A DNA stretch of 64,000 nucleotides from Scatophagus argus (lineage: Eukaryota; Chordata; Actinopteri; Scatophagidae). Below, piece after piece: positions 35,401 to 49,021 of the stretch. The DNA lies in assembly GCF_020382885.2 (NCBI RefSeq), contig NC_058499.1:5751872-5815871 (forward strand), in the 5' to 3' direction. The notes under the pieces are model-generated. The model was not told where the DNA came from and made no database searches. It worked only from the letters and a program-made list of their open reading frames with translations. Numbering within the stretch: the stretch's first letter is position 1; every line of letters starts with the position of its first letter. The position numbers and the translations under genes were made by a program.

Positions 35401-38400
35401 AGCCCTTGGAAAGGTAAGATCGGGTGTGAAATGATCAGCAGTGCCTCACATACGGATCATAACCTCCTCAGTACCAAGCGATACTGTCTGCACCAGTGGA
35501 GTCTGACCTGAGCTGTTTATTTTAACGTTATATGTTTAGTGGGTGGTGTACCAGCATTAAAACTGTGTTGGAGTTTTGCTCCACTGAACTTCAGACACTC
35601 TCAGATGCAGACTGTTTTATTTACTTAGGGAGTTTGCAGCTTTCATCCTGAACCACAACACTATCATCAAGAAAGCACACCAGAGGCTTTTCTTTGGAAG
35701 ACAGCTGAATCAATGTGGTCTCTCCGGGGATGATATGGTGCAGTGTTTAGTAGCAGCGGAGAACATTCTCACCTACACAATAACTGTGTCAGTGTCATTT
35801 GGACAAAATGGTGCATACTGAATCTAGAATTACTGAATGTGATCTCCCACCCCCAGCAGAAATCTATAAGGCTATATTACAGACGACGAGCCCTAAGGCT
35901 ACCTCTCACCCACCGAGCAACCTTTTGCTCCCTTCCCTCAAAAGACTAAGAGGCATCAAGACCAGAACATCCAGTTTGTTGATCATTGTATATCCTGATG
36001 TTGTCTGCCTCTTTAGCACACCAAACATAGCACTGCATAGACTCTGCAGTTTAAATAATAGTGCAATAGGACGGATGTTCTTGAAGTACTTGAAGCACTT
36101 CATCTTGCAGGTGTTATGTGTTGCTGCTGGTTTCCCTACAGGTGTTCGATGTATGGTGTTTATCCACTGTGTTGGATTTTATTTTATCCTGTTGATTATT
36201 CTAAAGCTATCAGTTTTATACTTCTTTAATGTATTATAAACCACTGAATGTATAAGGATTAATTCTTTATAGCTCGCTCAGAATCATTTATTGAAGTACT
36301 TGTGTTTAAACAGGCAAACAAGTTTACACTAATTTAAATCTTACAGTGCGTGGGTCCAGACGTTACAATGCTCTCACTCTACTCCACTACAGTTTTATAG
36401 TATAATGTGCATTTGTCAAATAGTTTGTTAATGTCGCTTTGAAAATCAACATATTTTAAGTCTGCCTAATGATAATCAATGATTTATGTGTGCAGGTGGA
36501 GCTCCATGAGCGCCGTGGTGACCCCATCCCTGAGGGCTGGGGCTGTGACTCCCAGGGCAAGCTGGTCACCGACCCTAAGAGAGTTCTGAGTGGAGGAGGG
36601 CTGGTACCCATCGGCGGCAGCGAAGCCACAGGTCAGAAACCAGCACATGCAAGTTTGCATGTCCTTGAAATGTGGCGTCATGCTGTTGTGTCTGTGGTTA
36701 CGTTTTAGACATTTTGCTAACATTCAGAAAAATTTGCCCAGCAGTAACAGAGATTTTCTAGTTTTCTGACAAACTGAGCGTCAGTCAGTGTGCAGCATCT
36801 ACACAAAAGATGATATGGGCTTTCATTTACGAAAAAATCTACTACAGACTAAAAATTACAGACCAGCCCTTATCAGAAGTTTACCTTGTTGTCAAAGCAC
36901 TTAGTTTGACAAGAGTTTGTCTTGCACTAAAACATTTTCTTCCATCCAACGTTCCAGTATACTTATTTGCACATTCAGTTTATAGTATATATATAATATA
37001 AAGTACATTTGTTGCATTCATTCTTCATACATGAAACAGCTGACGCATGTTTATGTGTGTGTTGTGATGTCTGTGTTGCTGCCCTCAGGAGGGTACAAAG
37101 GCTATGGACTGGGAATGATGGTTGAAGTATTTTGTGGTATCTTGGCGGGTGCCCAGTACAGCAATAAAATCCGCACTTGGAAAGTAACAGACCGTGTTGC
37201 CAACCTGGTATGTTATTTTTCTTTTTTTTCCCACTCTGTTTGTTTTTCCTGGCTTGTGTTGTGTTAAAGAGGACATGCTAACCCCATTTAAACATTGTGT
37301 CGCTTGGTTTCATAATCGTTGTGGCTGTTAGTGACATTGCATGTTAAAAGTTAGACTGCTTGTCTTCGGACAGACTGGCTGAGAAATAGGTTGACTTGCT
37401 TCTCGTGAAGTCCTAAACTTAATTGCACATGTTCTTACATGTTGCAGAGCAACATTTATCCATGTCAAGGTGGACAGAACTTTTGTTGCTTTGCAGTTGC
37501 ATCACTACAGTCATCATGAAGGAGGTTCAGTCAGGAAATGTCTGCCAAAAGTAAAAATGAAAGCCACTGGTTAATGCAGACATGTTAAAGTGACTAAACC
37601 TCCACTAACTGCAGCCTCTTGACTGAGCTGTTGCTCTGAACAAAAGGCTCACGATGACCATTTAACTTAACAGCAGCATGATTTAGGAAAATTGTCCACA
37701 CTGATGATAAAATACAATTCTTGACCAGATGGTTCAATCAAATCAGCGATTAACTGGACAGAAACAAAGATAGTAAAATAATCAAACACAGCAGAGAGAA
37801 ACATGACGGGTGAATTTTTTTTGTGCGTGTGCCAGGTTTTACATGTTGAAATAGGGTCTTTGACGGCCACTGTTATCTAAAAGATAAGCGCAGTCGATGA
37901 GTCCAGCAGAAGCCACGCTATAGACACGCTATAGCTGTCTTTACTGTTTGTGTCACGTCAGCTCACAGTGTCGTGAACATCTGTTTCTGTGTTGTCAGGG
38001 TCAATGTTTTGTGGCGATCAACCCAGAGAACTTCGCTCCCGGGTTCAACGACAGGATGTCGGACCTGCTGTCCATCCATAGGGGAATGGACCCTGTGAGT
38101 GGACCCTGCTGCTACATTGTTGACATGGACAGTAATTTAGGGGGCAAATATGTAGATGATGTCCAATGACTGCAACCCCTCAATCTTCTGATTTCAAAAA
38201 AAAAAAATGAATTAAAGCCAGTTTATTGCTGCTGCTGCTGTTTGTCCTAGGCTGACCCAGACTCTCCGGTTTTGGCTGCTGGAGATCCAGAGAGGATGAA
38301 CATGAAGAAGTGTGAGGAGATGGGCGGGATCCCCTACCACATAAATGTTGTCAACTACATGGTAAGAGCTGCAAAGAAAAAAACAAACAAACAAAAACTA

Positions 38401-38959
38401 AGAACTAAGCTAAAAATGAACCAGTTCTGTTCAGTTCATCAGCTGATGTTGTTACTGAGGAAATGAGGGAGCAGATCTGATGTATTTTCTTGTAAGTTCT
38501 TAAAGCAATAGTTTGACATTTTGGGTGATATGCTTATTCACTTTTTGACTGCTTTTATGTATGTAACTTATATATGAAGCTACAACCAGCAGTTGGGTAG
38601 CTTAACTTCACATGAAGACCAGAAAAAGGGGGAAACAACTTGCCTGATGTTGTCCCCAAAGTTACCAAAATCAACCAACCAGCACCTTTAATGCTCACCA
38701 ACTTATGTTACCTCTTGCTTGTTGAATACGTTCCATAAAAAACAACAAGAGTGTGCTGTCGACCTTCTCATCTAACTCTCAGCAAGAAAGCAAATAATAT
38801 GTTTCCCAAAATGTTCAGCTGTTGTTTCTTTTAAGGAAAAAAGCCTTTGAGATTGAGCTAACGTGACTCCATATTTGCATTTTATTTTCGCAGAATGAAT
38901 GTGCTACAAGAATTGGTGTCAGCCCACTTCTGCCATGTGATAAACTGATCTCCGTTTAG
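29436..38959 (+). CDS. Ldh2-family (malate/L-lactate/sulfolactate type) NAD(P)-dependent oxidoreductase
   Basis: Eleven exons give one uninterrupted 362-residue frame: 29436-29443, 33866-34014, 34294-34482, 34934-34995, 35167-35220, 35315-35413, 36496-36631, 37089-37207, 37999-38094, 38251-38361, 38894-38959 (stop TAG). All junctions are GT-AG and every phase fits. The length matches the family (about 330-365). Motifs: GDHRGHYSHGLNRM (39-52), with the SHG whose His is the proposed catalytic residue; SNHYGIAGYY (117-126); LGTNPISVAAP (157-167), MATSAVALGK near 178-187; GGYKGYGLGMMVE (233-245), the dinucleotide-binding region. The family oxidises or reduces 2-hydroxyacids such as malate, lactate, ureidoglycolate or 3-sulfolactate; the substrate cannot be told from sequence. 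No signal peptide is seen, so it is probably cytosolic. The first coding exon holds only eight coding bases, so the start depends on the splice to 33866. Intron 1 is 4.4 kb. Confidence 0.93.
31885..31936 (+). mobile_element. L2/Rex1-type LINE 3' tail
   Basis: It reads aagaatttccctccagggat, then aataaaggaattctgattct in a short (GATTCT)n run, the same ending as at 2945-2995. Confidence 0.7.
33595..33829 (+). mobile_element. LINE 3' UTR and tail
   Basis: T-rich leader, then gtgtgaaatgacaataaagc and tccttgaatccttgaa repeats. The same ending is at 59435-59477. Confidence 0.6.
35860..36000 (+). mobile_element. Possible degraded LINE C-terminal fragment in intron 6 of the Ldh2-family gene
   Basis: The frame reads ETTSPKATSHPPSNLLLPSL and then RGIKTRTSSL, which resembles the end of fish non-LTR ORF2 proteins. 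It is short and weak. Confidence 0.35.
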
Positions 38960-40600
38960 TCGGTCCAGTCAGCATTTCAGCAATGGAAATCTGGCACTTC
39001 TGCTCACGCTGAAGTTCACATTGAACAACTTGGGAATGCAACTCTTCTTATGCACATCATATTGACAGTCATATAACTTCAAACAAGTTTATTACCAAAA
39101 ATATATTTTTAATAGACCCCTTGAAACATGTTTTTATGTTTTATTTTTTTGTCTAAGGATACTGCATCCAAGTGTAAATATATCTGATGGCGAAATGCGA
39201 ATGTTCATTGAAGTCGTAGCCTAATGGCTGATGGCGGAATGTGAATGAGCTAACAAAGTTTCAGCGGTGCTGTTGAAAGATGAGCTGAAGTTACTGTGGT
39301 TAGTTTGTTCTGACTGTGAGCCATTTTGTTTTGTCCAGTTATAATGCAGTGCAATGTCGTAACTGTACGGCGGTCGCTACGGCACGACAAAAATCTAACT
39401 CTGTTTAAGTGTGAGAAGCATCTTAAATTGACCATGAGAATGTTTTTCTACATTTATAAGGTTCAAACCATCTTTTACCTCTTAGGTTATTAAAAAAACA
39501 CCATTATGTGCCTTATTCAATAAAAGCCATATAAAGCAAAACTTGCCTTTTTATTATTATTTTATTTTTAATTCAAATGTCTGCTGTGATTTGGTATTTT
39601 AAAGACATACATTAGGCAGTCATGTGTTGCTGTTTTTTCACCTTTGTGCTTTATTTTTATGTCCGTCTACAAAACAAGCACCCTCAGGTATTTGAACCAC
39701 CAGATGGCATCGTAAGAAACATTTTTAATTTAAAGTCAGTTCGGGGTCAAATATGCAGTAAAAAAATAGGCCTTCTCCCAGCCATAATATTACATGAATT
39801 GGAAAAACTAACAGTATTATATATTATAACTACTATTATACAGTATTATATCACTGCATCAAATAAAGTAAGTAGTGGACTGCTTTGTTACTGAATGTAA
39901 CTTGCTAAAAATCGGTATACTCATTTTGTATTTTAATCCAAACTTAAATAGCTTAAAATATCCATCGGTGCCCAGCTTAGCTGATAACTGTTTGTACCAA
40001 TCAAAATGCATTCATCCTTTAAACATGTATAATATACGTATTTTTTTAATAACTCACAATATCATATGAAAGGAGTTACACTTACACAAATATAAAGATG
40101 GAGTTGTGCAATGGAGTGTATTAAAATCTCATGCACTTTCATGATAAATTCAACCTCCCTGTCCTGAGGAAAATGCATATATTACAAGTTGCACGTAAGA
40201 TTGTTGACCACTAGATGGAGACATAATCTGAATAAACTCCAGTGTTTACTCATGAACCCTGCCATGAGTTTGTGTACACATTTCATTTGTTCTGTGACGT
40301 TGGTATTGGCGATTTGCATGTTATTTTAACATGTACCTTTTGTTATTGTTTTAAAGGGCACAAAGTGTTACAGCCACTATATAAATAGTATTTGAACAGA
40401 AGTTAACACTTCAAAACACCATAATACTTTTCTTTATGATTACCATCCACAGCAGAAATAAGGTAAGTGTGCAGCAAAACCACTGTTCCCAGCAAAAAGC
40501 AAATGCAGTAAAATAAAGAAGAAAATAATAAGTGAATACATAAATGAATATACAAATGACAATAAACACACTGGTAACTATTTAATAGTTGCTTAAGCTT
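38960..40600. other. 3' flank of the Ldh2-family gene
   Basis: AT-rich. A likely polyadenylation signal, AATAAA in tcaataaaagcc, lies near 39519-39525. No further gene is seen. Confidence 0.5.
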
Positions 40601-40649
40601 CATGTGCCATCTTATGTTTTTATTAATGGACAACACCTCCCACCCTCTT

Positions 40650-40881
40650 GCACTACACTTCCACCCTGCACTACTTCACCTTTGGACTACCTCCAGAACC
40701 ATATTTATTTTATTTTACTTATTTTATTTTGTTTTACCTTATTCTATTTTATTCTGCTATTATATGTTACTCTTTCTTATGTTCTATGTTTGCACCAATC
40801 ACCAAGACAAATTACTAGTAATGTGAAACCTCTTCACTTACAATGGCAATAAACACCTTTCTGATTCTGATTCTGATTCTG
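40650..40881 (+). mobile_element. LINE 3' UTR and (GATTCT)n tail
   Basis: A T-rich 3' UTR containing ttttattttacttattttat is followed by caataaacacctttctgatt and a (GATTCT)n run ending at 40881. Confidence 0.65.
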
Positions 40882-41215
40882 ACCTTCTGCATCAGACAGT
40901 GGAGGCTCTGAGCAGCTCCTTCAGAGGCAGACTGCTACACCCTCAGTGTAGGAAGGAGCTACAGCAGGTCCTTCATTCCCACTGCTGTTAGACTGTATAA
41001 TTCAATGGTCTAGTCCTCTTTTCCTCCCTTATGAGGACTTGTATATAGCTGTATGTTGTTAATTTATTTTACCTCTATATTTTTTGTAACAGTTTTTGCA
41101 CACTTTTTGCTTTTTGCACTCTTTTTCTGTTCTTGTGAGCTGCCACGACAAGTGAATTTCCCCACTGTGGGATCAATAAAGTTCATCTTATTTTATCTTA
41201 TCTTAATAAACTGCC
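40882..41215 (+). mobile_element. Second LINE 3' end fragment
   Basis: The + strand reads TVEALSSSFRGRLLHPQCRK and ELQQVLHSHCC, the C-terminus of a fish LINE protein. The UTR has ttgcacactttttgcttttt and the end is gatcaataaagttcatctta with TTATC repeats. It directly abuts the preceding tail. Confidence 0.7.
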
Positions 41216-44200
41216 TATGTTTTCTCTATGTGGTTAAAATAAGTTTACAGCAGGAGCAGCGCTGATGGATCGGCCTCTTCCAGAGCCACAAAGGAGAAGG
41301 GGGACTGGGCAGTGACAGATGCCCAGATCAGGACCTTAATCTCCCATGCCAAAAGTCCTGGCACTGGGCCCCGGACCCTGGATGTCCCGTTAACACTCGG
41401 CCGGCCGCAGACAAAAGAAGAGAAATCAACAAATCAATGGGCTTTCAGCTCCATCAGGGGAAGGAGGTGGGGGAGTAAGTGAGTACTGGGCTGGGCTGGG
41501 CTTGATCTGCTAGTGGGTATGGAGGGGATGCATGGAGATTAGGTGGGGCTGAGGGGGTAGGAGGCTGTGTGCAGGGTGGAGGGCTCCGCCGAGTCCAAGG
41601 ATTAAGGGGCCGACTCAAACACTCGTTATAGGGGGCAGACCTGGAGGTGTGTGTGTGTGCATGGATGGATAGATGGATTTTGGAGGCCTAATCTGTCTTG
41701 GCCTTGGCCCGATGCCCTTGTGCAGCTTAGATGGGGCCCCCAAGAGCCCCAAGAGCAGGGCCGTTGGCTAGGATTAGGCAGATTCAAACAGGTGTTTTCT
41801 TTTGTGGTGCTGAGGGGGATCTGTCCATCACTCACTGAACGAGCGAATCATGAAGTCAGCGACTATTACTGATGGGCCAAGTGAAGCCAAAAGGGCACGG
41901 CATGTGTGTGTATGAGTGTGTGTGGGTCAGTGTTTGTTATCAGACTTGAGGACGCTACTGGCTTCTTAGTGAGTGTGGTGGTGTACCTTCCATGAACCAG
42001 GGCGCAGGAAGCACGTGGTAACTAAGCTGGTGCTAAACTGCGAGATGATTTACAAAGACAAACACTCTTTTCAGCAGCCTGATGCAGCTGATCAGTCGTT
42101 TTTTTTGGCTGTGGAGCTGCAGGGATCCACTGTGAAGGAGATTAGTGTAGCTGCTACTGGAGAGCACAAGAGGACACTTTCACACTGTAGGAGGATCAGA
42201 TCAGAAGAGCTTAGAAGTCACAGAGCTTGTCACAAACCTCTTTAGCTAAGATTTAGAAATACACACTCGTACTACACAGAGAGAATCTATACACTGCTGA
42301 AGGATTTGAGGACATAAAGCTTAGACAGAGAGAATGGAGATCAGTGGAATTTCATTTGAGATGTTCAGCTGAACTTTATCTCACTGATGGAAAGTGTTCA
42401 CAGTGAGGTCCGTGAATTAGGGTGAAGGGGTATTTTTGGAAATCAACATAATACAATAGATCTTTATTATCCGTCTTAGTGGCAATTTGACCACATCTCA
42501 GCCATCAAACACTTTGGAAACACAAAGATGGGACATCGGATATAATTGTAAAACAAAAAGAATAACACAAGGCATAAATGTTGCTAAACAGTGTGGTTTT
42601 ATACAACATAATTTCAAAATAAAGCTGCAATTGTCAGTTCATGCTCACTGACACTGCTTAGGGAAGGCGTTTATTACGTATGTGCTGATGGACAGGAGGG
42701 AGGGGTGGAGAGTGATGGACGGAGTAGGAGGAGGGCTAGAAAGGCTCTGCTGCTCCCCTGCTGGGTCTTTAATGAAGTGGAGCGACTTCCTGGTTTGTTC
42801 ATCCCAGCTGTTGCCCCTCCAAAGCCAAGATATTTGGCCTTGGCTCTTTGTCCTGCTTTGGGCTGCCATACCTACAAATGATCGAGCGAACACGTAAAAA
42901 TAAAAGCAAAGCATCTGGTGTCTTGTTCTCTCCAACTGCTTGGGAATGCAAACGTCTCCCCATCTGTTGCCCCCCCTCACTCGGGTTTGGGACTGGCGTT
43001 GATTATGCTGGCCAAATATCCAAATATCCATGAAGATTTTGGGGACTGAACCCAAGAATATTGACATACTGGAATATTGCATAAATGCCTGCCTATAGAA
43101 CATCTTTGTCCCTCCTTCTCTTTTTCTCTCTTTATCAGTTTAAAAAGTATATTATTATATTATATTTGTATCTTTTATATTAACAACACCAAAAAGAATA
43201 TTAATATTTTATTTATAACTTTTTGATCATATCATCGATGAAAAACAGGACTCCACACCCTGACATACAAACCCAACACCAACTGGTGCTAAAAGTGAAA
43301 ATACAAAATAACATAAACATCAATAGAGAATGCGGTGGGGAAAAAAAGAAGAGAAACACACACAGACACACAAATCCACATTATTATAAAGGTCATACTC
43401 ACTACTGTAGATATTGTTCAGGAATAGTTTCCTGTGCAAAAATCGACTTAAGATGTCCATAAAATCTTTACTGAACGTCGATTTTGATCTGATGAAACAG
43501 TGGTTTGTTTCCATGACTACCGTACATTAATTCTGTAAAAGATGAGTTAAATGCCATGTTTGCTTTGAGGATCCTGAGAGGAGAAATGAGCAGGCACCAA
43601 TCCCAGGCAGTCCTGAACAGGTGCAACTTTGACACAAACGACTCAGCTCTAACCTTGTGCAGAAGCAGCGTCCTCATCTTCCGTTTTTTTCCAAAACAAC
43701 ACAAAGTGACATCTTCTGGTGTCTGCTGCTGCCGACCGCAACATCTGGCTTCTTCTCACCTACGCAAAACTGTCACGCAGCTAATTGCGTGAGGAAACTA
43801 CTTACGAGTCTGGACTCTATGTGTGAAGTCTGCCCTCTTGTAAACCAGGTGGTTGGTGGCTGCACTGAAATAAGCGGAGAACAAATAAAAGTGGGACAGG
43901 ACGATGGCAACCAAAGCTCTCTTTGCTCCATCCTTTTCTCATTTGGTGGCCAGCGGATTTAATTTCCTCTGTGTGGTTTGCACACCTCCGGATGGCGCAG
44001 GCCACCAGCTTCCAGCTCTTGCACTCACTTGTCAACAGACAGCTGAGGTGTTGGATGTCTTTTGTCTGTCTGTGAGGTCCTAATGACACTTTAACAGCTG
44101 TCCCCATGTGTTTTCCGCTCTGTATATTCCTGCATTGTTTTCATTCTGTCACTTTCCCTTCCTTTCTTGTCGTCAACTACATTTGGTGCTTTTTTTTCTC

Positions 44201-45992
44201 TTCACGTTGCAATTAGATAAATACTCTATTTTTGATAAAAGAATTTGTGTACCCGCTCTTTCTTCCTTCACTGAATGAAAACAGTTTATTGTAGTTTTGA
44301 ATGGAGAATTTTAACATCAGTATAGTTTAAAGACATTAGCTTAATTTTATCTATTTCAACTGTCGGCACTTTCACCAAGAGGATGACGCCCATAAAAGTT
44401 TGAAAAGTCAGCAGCATCAGACAATCATCAGCCAAGCCTGCAACTGGAAAAGAGCTACGTCTTTTAGTGAGTGATTCATCACACTCGCAGTGGAGTTGTC
44501 ATGTACCAGTGTGGTTGAAACAAGATGCCTGCTTTGCTCTGTGTTGCTGCAGCTGGTCAGTTTTGGTGCAAGTTCTGCCACGTCTCTCACAGATATCCTC
44601 ACAAGCTGCTGTCACATACGGGCAGAGTTCAACTGACACTTCCTGTGAACAGTCAGCTCCTGTGGGTCGTGGAGATTTTGTCGCTTGCCGGTGCTAAAGC
44701 CAATCCCATCCCAGAGTCGTGGGAAGTGACATCTGAGTCCTGAAACAGAAGCGTCACAGAGCAGCAGGACTTCACCTCTCGCCCTGAAGACGGCTAACGG
44801 GATCCTGCAGTGTCCTGTTATCAGGTGACGGGTGAGACACGAGGAAACAAAAAAGTCAGAGTGAGACTTCTGTTACTGTAATTATCACTCAGCAAATTTC
44901 TCACCTTCAGCAGCAGCAGCAGCCTTGAACGAGCTGTGCTGACGGCGGAAGAAGAGAAGAGAAGAGAAGGTTTTTCGGTTTTAAAATCCCTTCATTAAAC
45001 CTTTACAGGGAGACAGACATCACTGTGAGAAGAACTAAACCAAGAGGATATGTTCTCTCGAAAGTAACAACACAATCAGCAATGACAGACTTAAAAACTT
45101 AAACAGTAACTCTCCATTTCTCTCCAAAGAACATAAAACATCCCCAACAGCTCAGAGAAAGTCTGCAAATAGTCCACCATTTGATAGCACGATTACTCCA
45201 GCTGGACCTTCAGTGGTCCTTCCAGTACTCGCACTGGCTCTACACTGCCGGCACCCTGAGCTCGGTTTCTCCAGGCGCATGTATTGTCTTTTTCTTTGCA
45301 CTGTAGTTTGAAAAGAACAAGAAAAAAGAAAAAGACGCCCCAAGACCTTGAAACCTCTTTAAAAGAGATTAACAAGTTGGGTCAGCCGGGGACACTGAAC
45401 AAACAAAGTGTTCCAGGGTCTCAGTTTGTTGACGATATAAACACTTTCCCCCAGTTCAGGTGTGCTCTGTATCTGTTCGTAGCTACTGCTCCATGCACAA
45501 GCCTCTGCTGGAGGTCTGCTGTACGCTTTTCAATGGGCAGTTTGTACAGAGAGCGCCAGAAGAAGAAGAAGAAGAAGAAGATAAGAGAAGCTTAAAAGTA
45601 AATGTACACGGTGATATTCTCTTTCTGTGTTTTTTTTTTTCTTTTGGTCTTTAAAATATATCAATGAAAATGAATGAAATGAATGACTCAAGTGTGGACT
45701 TTTAATATGTGGAAGTGGATCAGTGAGATAACTTCAAAGCATGAGAAGCTTTTGATCACTGACACCGGACCAAACAAAGAGTCAGATTGCCGCCCCTTCC
45801 TGTTCAGTGACAGCCATTTTGCTTTTGGCTTTGATGTCTGCAGACTTCTTCTCCCCGCAGTAAAGGTGCTGCATGCACCATTGTGATCTGGTTTATTTCT
45901 CCCCTCTGGGCAATCGAAGCCTTCCTTTACAGTACAGAAGATTAGTGTTCTGGGTCCAGGCAAGAAACCAACCCCAAACACATTTTCAAAGG

Positions 45993-46000
45993 TAACCCCC

Positions 46001-46037
<37 letters not shown>
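45993..46037. repeat. (CA)n microsatellite
   Basis: About 22 CA units. The open frame on the minus strand across it is not a gene. Confidence 0.9.
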
Positions 46038-46039
<2 letters not shown>

Positions 46040-47324
46040 TGGATGTTCTGCTCCATCAGACCAGTTGCCGCCCACTTTATAACCAGACGTCAGAGGGCTT
46101 CTGATGTGTGACAACAATAACAGGTGACAGGTGATGGAGGGAGGGTTGAGGACAGCAGCTCACCTTTCTCAGTGGTCGGTCACTCAGTTGTTTTAAAAGC
46201 TTCCAGGCCAGAGCCCGGGGCCACTGTGATGGATGGCTGCAGCTGAGACGATCCCGGTCGGGGGAAACTGATCTAATGAAGGCCCAGTGAGGGCTCAACC
46301 TGACCCCGAGGACGCCTCGACCCCCGACAGCCTTCCCTGAATTCGCAGTATGTTGCATTTACTCACTAAAAAATAGGACTGGAGTAACGTTTGAGTTTGC
46401 TGGACAGCTAATGGGCCTTTTATTAGATATCAGATATTTGTTAGTCAGCATTTACTGCCACTGATATGACAGAGGCTGCTGCCCAGTTTCAGAGATGTAA
46501 ACAGAAAAAATAAAAGAAAAAAAACACCTGCTCTACATTTTAATCACTGATAATGATATCTATATTAATATTTATATATTTTGTATATAAATCCCTCCAC
46601 TGTCACGCACCCCAGTTTTTCTAGCCCAGACCTCTGAATTCAAATGTCCCATTTTTCAGTGGTCAGAATAGAACAATAACTTTAAAAACACAATGAAAGA
46701 AAAATGAAACAAGTGAAAAAGTTTGATTGAAGTGATTAGAGCAGCTAAAAAGAATTAAATTAGCTTTGGGTGGTTTTGCATCACATAATAGCTGAACTAC
46801 TATTTCATGTAGCAGTTCAACTATTATTATTTAGATTCTTCTTTAAGCTCTGAAAATTTTTATTATTGTTGTGTGAAATTGGGGGAAAACTGATTTAGAA
46901 AAAAACCCCGGCGGTCCTGTTCAGTTACTGGATTAAATTAGATGAATGAATTAGCTGCCTATGATGAGTATATACTGCATGAAGAGTGACTTTGTAGTCT
47001 AATCTCCAAAACTACATGCAGTTTTGAAGTACTTGGACCTTATTTCCATTCACCCTTTGTTTCACAGGGGATGGCTGCACATTTCCAGTCACTGAGTGGA
47101 TTTAGAGGCAGTGATTTTGGAAATAAAATGAGATTACAGAGTCATTTTGATGTACTCTTTTCATTACATTAAATCAGATGGTAATTTCATTCATAGTTTC
47201 ATTACGTGAAGTAATTTCATTTAGTGTCAGCTGGACGGACGGTCGTGTCAACAGCTCTGACCCTCAGTCCCATCCATTATCCATATGGGGCCCCCACCTC
47301 CCTCTGTCACTCTCAGTCTCTCCG

Positions 47325-47355
<31 letters not shown>

Positions 47356-48950
47356 AACACACACTCTGCTTGGTTGTCTGACCAATTACCCCCCTCACCC
47401 CCCGTCTCACACACACACACACACATACATTAACACGCACATTAAGCAACACAGAGTCCTCCAATTACATCATCCAAGCCTCTAGTCTAATTCTGACACA
47501 CAGATCTTATTGTGTACTAAAGCACTCAGCACAGTTTATTTTTTCTATGAATCCCCTGCGTATTATATACACAAATGTGTATCTTATTTAATCTAATACT
47601 AATACTATTTAATACTGATAAAGGTAAACACTACCACAAAACCCTGTATGTTTATACTGTATGTACATGCAGATGTGCAGACAACATTTATTTAACATTT
47701 TAACATTTTATTTAACAAATGAAATATCATGTTAATGCAGATAAGAAAATGTGTGGAAACGAGCGCAGGCTTTGTGGGTCTTTTTGCTTATCAGTTCATC
47801 TGGTTGCTGTTTCACAATTCATTAAGTGTAACTGCTCTTTTTGCACAGTTATGATTACAGTCTCTCTCTGTCTCTGCTCCTCCCTTCACTCATTTTTGTG
47901 TGTGATAATTTAAAACACATACAACACACATACAGATGATTTGGTTGATAGGATTATATTTTTATTTTCCAGAATTTCTATAGATATCATAATCTTTTGC
48001 CCAAGTGTGCTGGGCCATGTAACCCTGTAACAAAAATAAAGTTATTCAGTATCACCTTATTCAAGTATGTAAGAATAAATATTAGAATAAATTTAATTAC
48101 AAGAATAAAAGTGGAAAGTAGATGTGCTCATTACCCAAGCAAGAGGCTGTCAGATAGGAGCGTATGCATGTGTTTGAGTGTGTCACAGGCGAGACGTGAA
48201 AACAACATCAACGGTCACCAAATCTCTTTAAAGTTAAATAAAAGTTCAAACAAATCAGGCGGTCAGACAAGCATCGCGTTTCTGCACTCTGATGGATTTG
48301 TCTTGATACTTCAGGTCTGCTTATCCAGCTGTGCTAATGGACTCATTAAGTGTAACTAACGTGAACATGACCAGTGCCAAGGTCAGGCTGAGGAATGTGT
48401 AACTCCTTTTACAAACATAATCTACTCTTTCTATCCAGCGTTCAATTTTTGTAATCCTAAAGGGAAGCAAACTCAAGATAGCCGAGAGGCGTAGGACTCG
48501 TTCCTAATTAGTTTCACATGCTGTTAATGTGCTCACTTGATTTTAGACACAATCTTGCAGTGTGTATTTTGCTGTATTTATGTAACATGTGAGCTGTCTG
48601 GCCTACATATGGCTTGATGGCAGAGCGAGGGACTTTGGCACATACAGCCTACATTCATATGGAGCTAATGTGTACCCGACACTAACCTTTGATCTAACTG
48701 ATAAGTGACAGTCTGAGCAAATATATTTATTGTACACTGACACCTTACACTTCAGTTGAGTGAACTTAGTGTTTGTGAAAAAAAAAAACTGTAGGCGAGT
48801 TTTTAGGTGAACAAAAGAAGACTTAAACTGTGTCCATTGTTCACTACTAATTGATACTCAGTTCTTCACTCTGTTGTGTTCATCGAACAATAGACTGTGT
48901 CACAGACATATTCTACACACCTGACCATTACACCAACAGGGACTTTAATA

Positions 48951-49010
48951 AGATAAGATAAGATAAGATAAGATAATCCTTTATTAGGCCCATAACTGGA
49001 AAATTACAAT
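48951..49010 (-). mobile_element. LINE 3' tail, minus strand
   Basis: The minus strand reads gggcctaataaaggattatc then TTATC repeats, like 20123-20167. Confidence 0.6.
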
Positions 49011-49021
49011 GTTATAATGAC

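Larger units (their letters stand above)
41250..49020. other. Intergenic, no gene recognised
   Basis: No exon set is supported. Microsatellites: (CA)n about 45993-46037, (GAA)n about 45558-45583, CA tracts near 47335-47355 and 47408-47426. Blocks 41255-41480 and 42660-43040 are less AT-rich, lack repeats and look like candidate conserved non-coding DNA. A LINE-type tail on the minus strand lies at 48951-49010. Confidence 0.5.

Noticed and set aside
29436-38959. Bacterial contamination as the source of the Ldh2-family gene
   Set aside because: Ten GT-AG introns with consistent phases and fish LINE tails within introns show a native nuclear gene.
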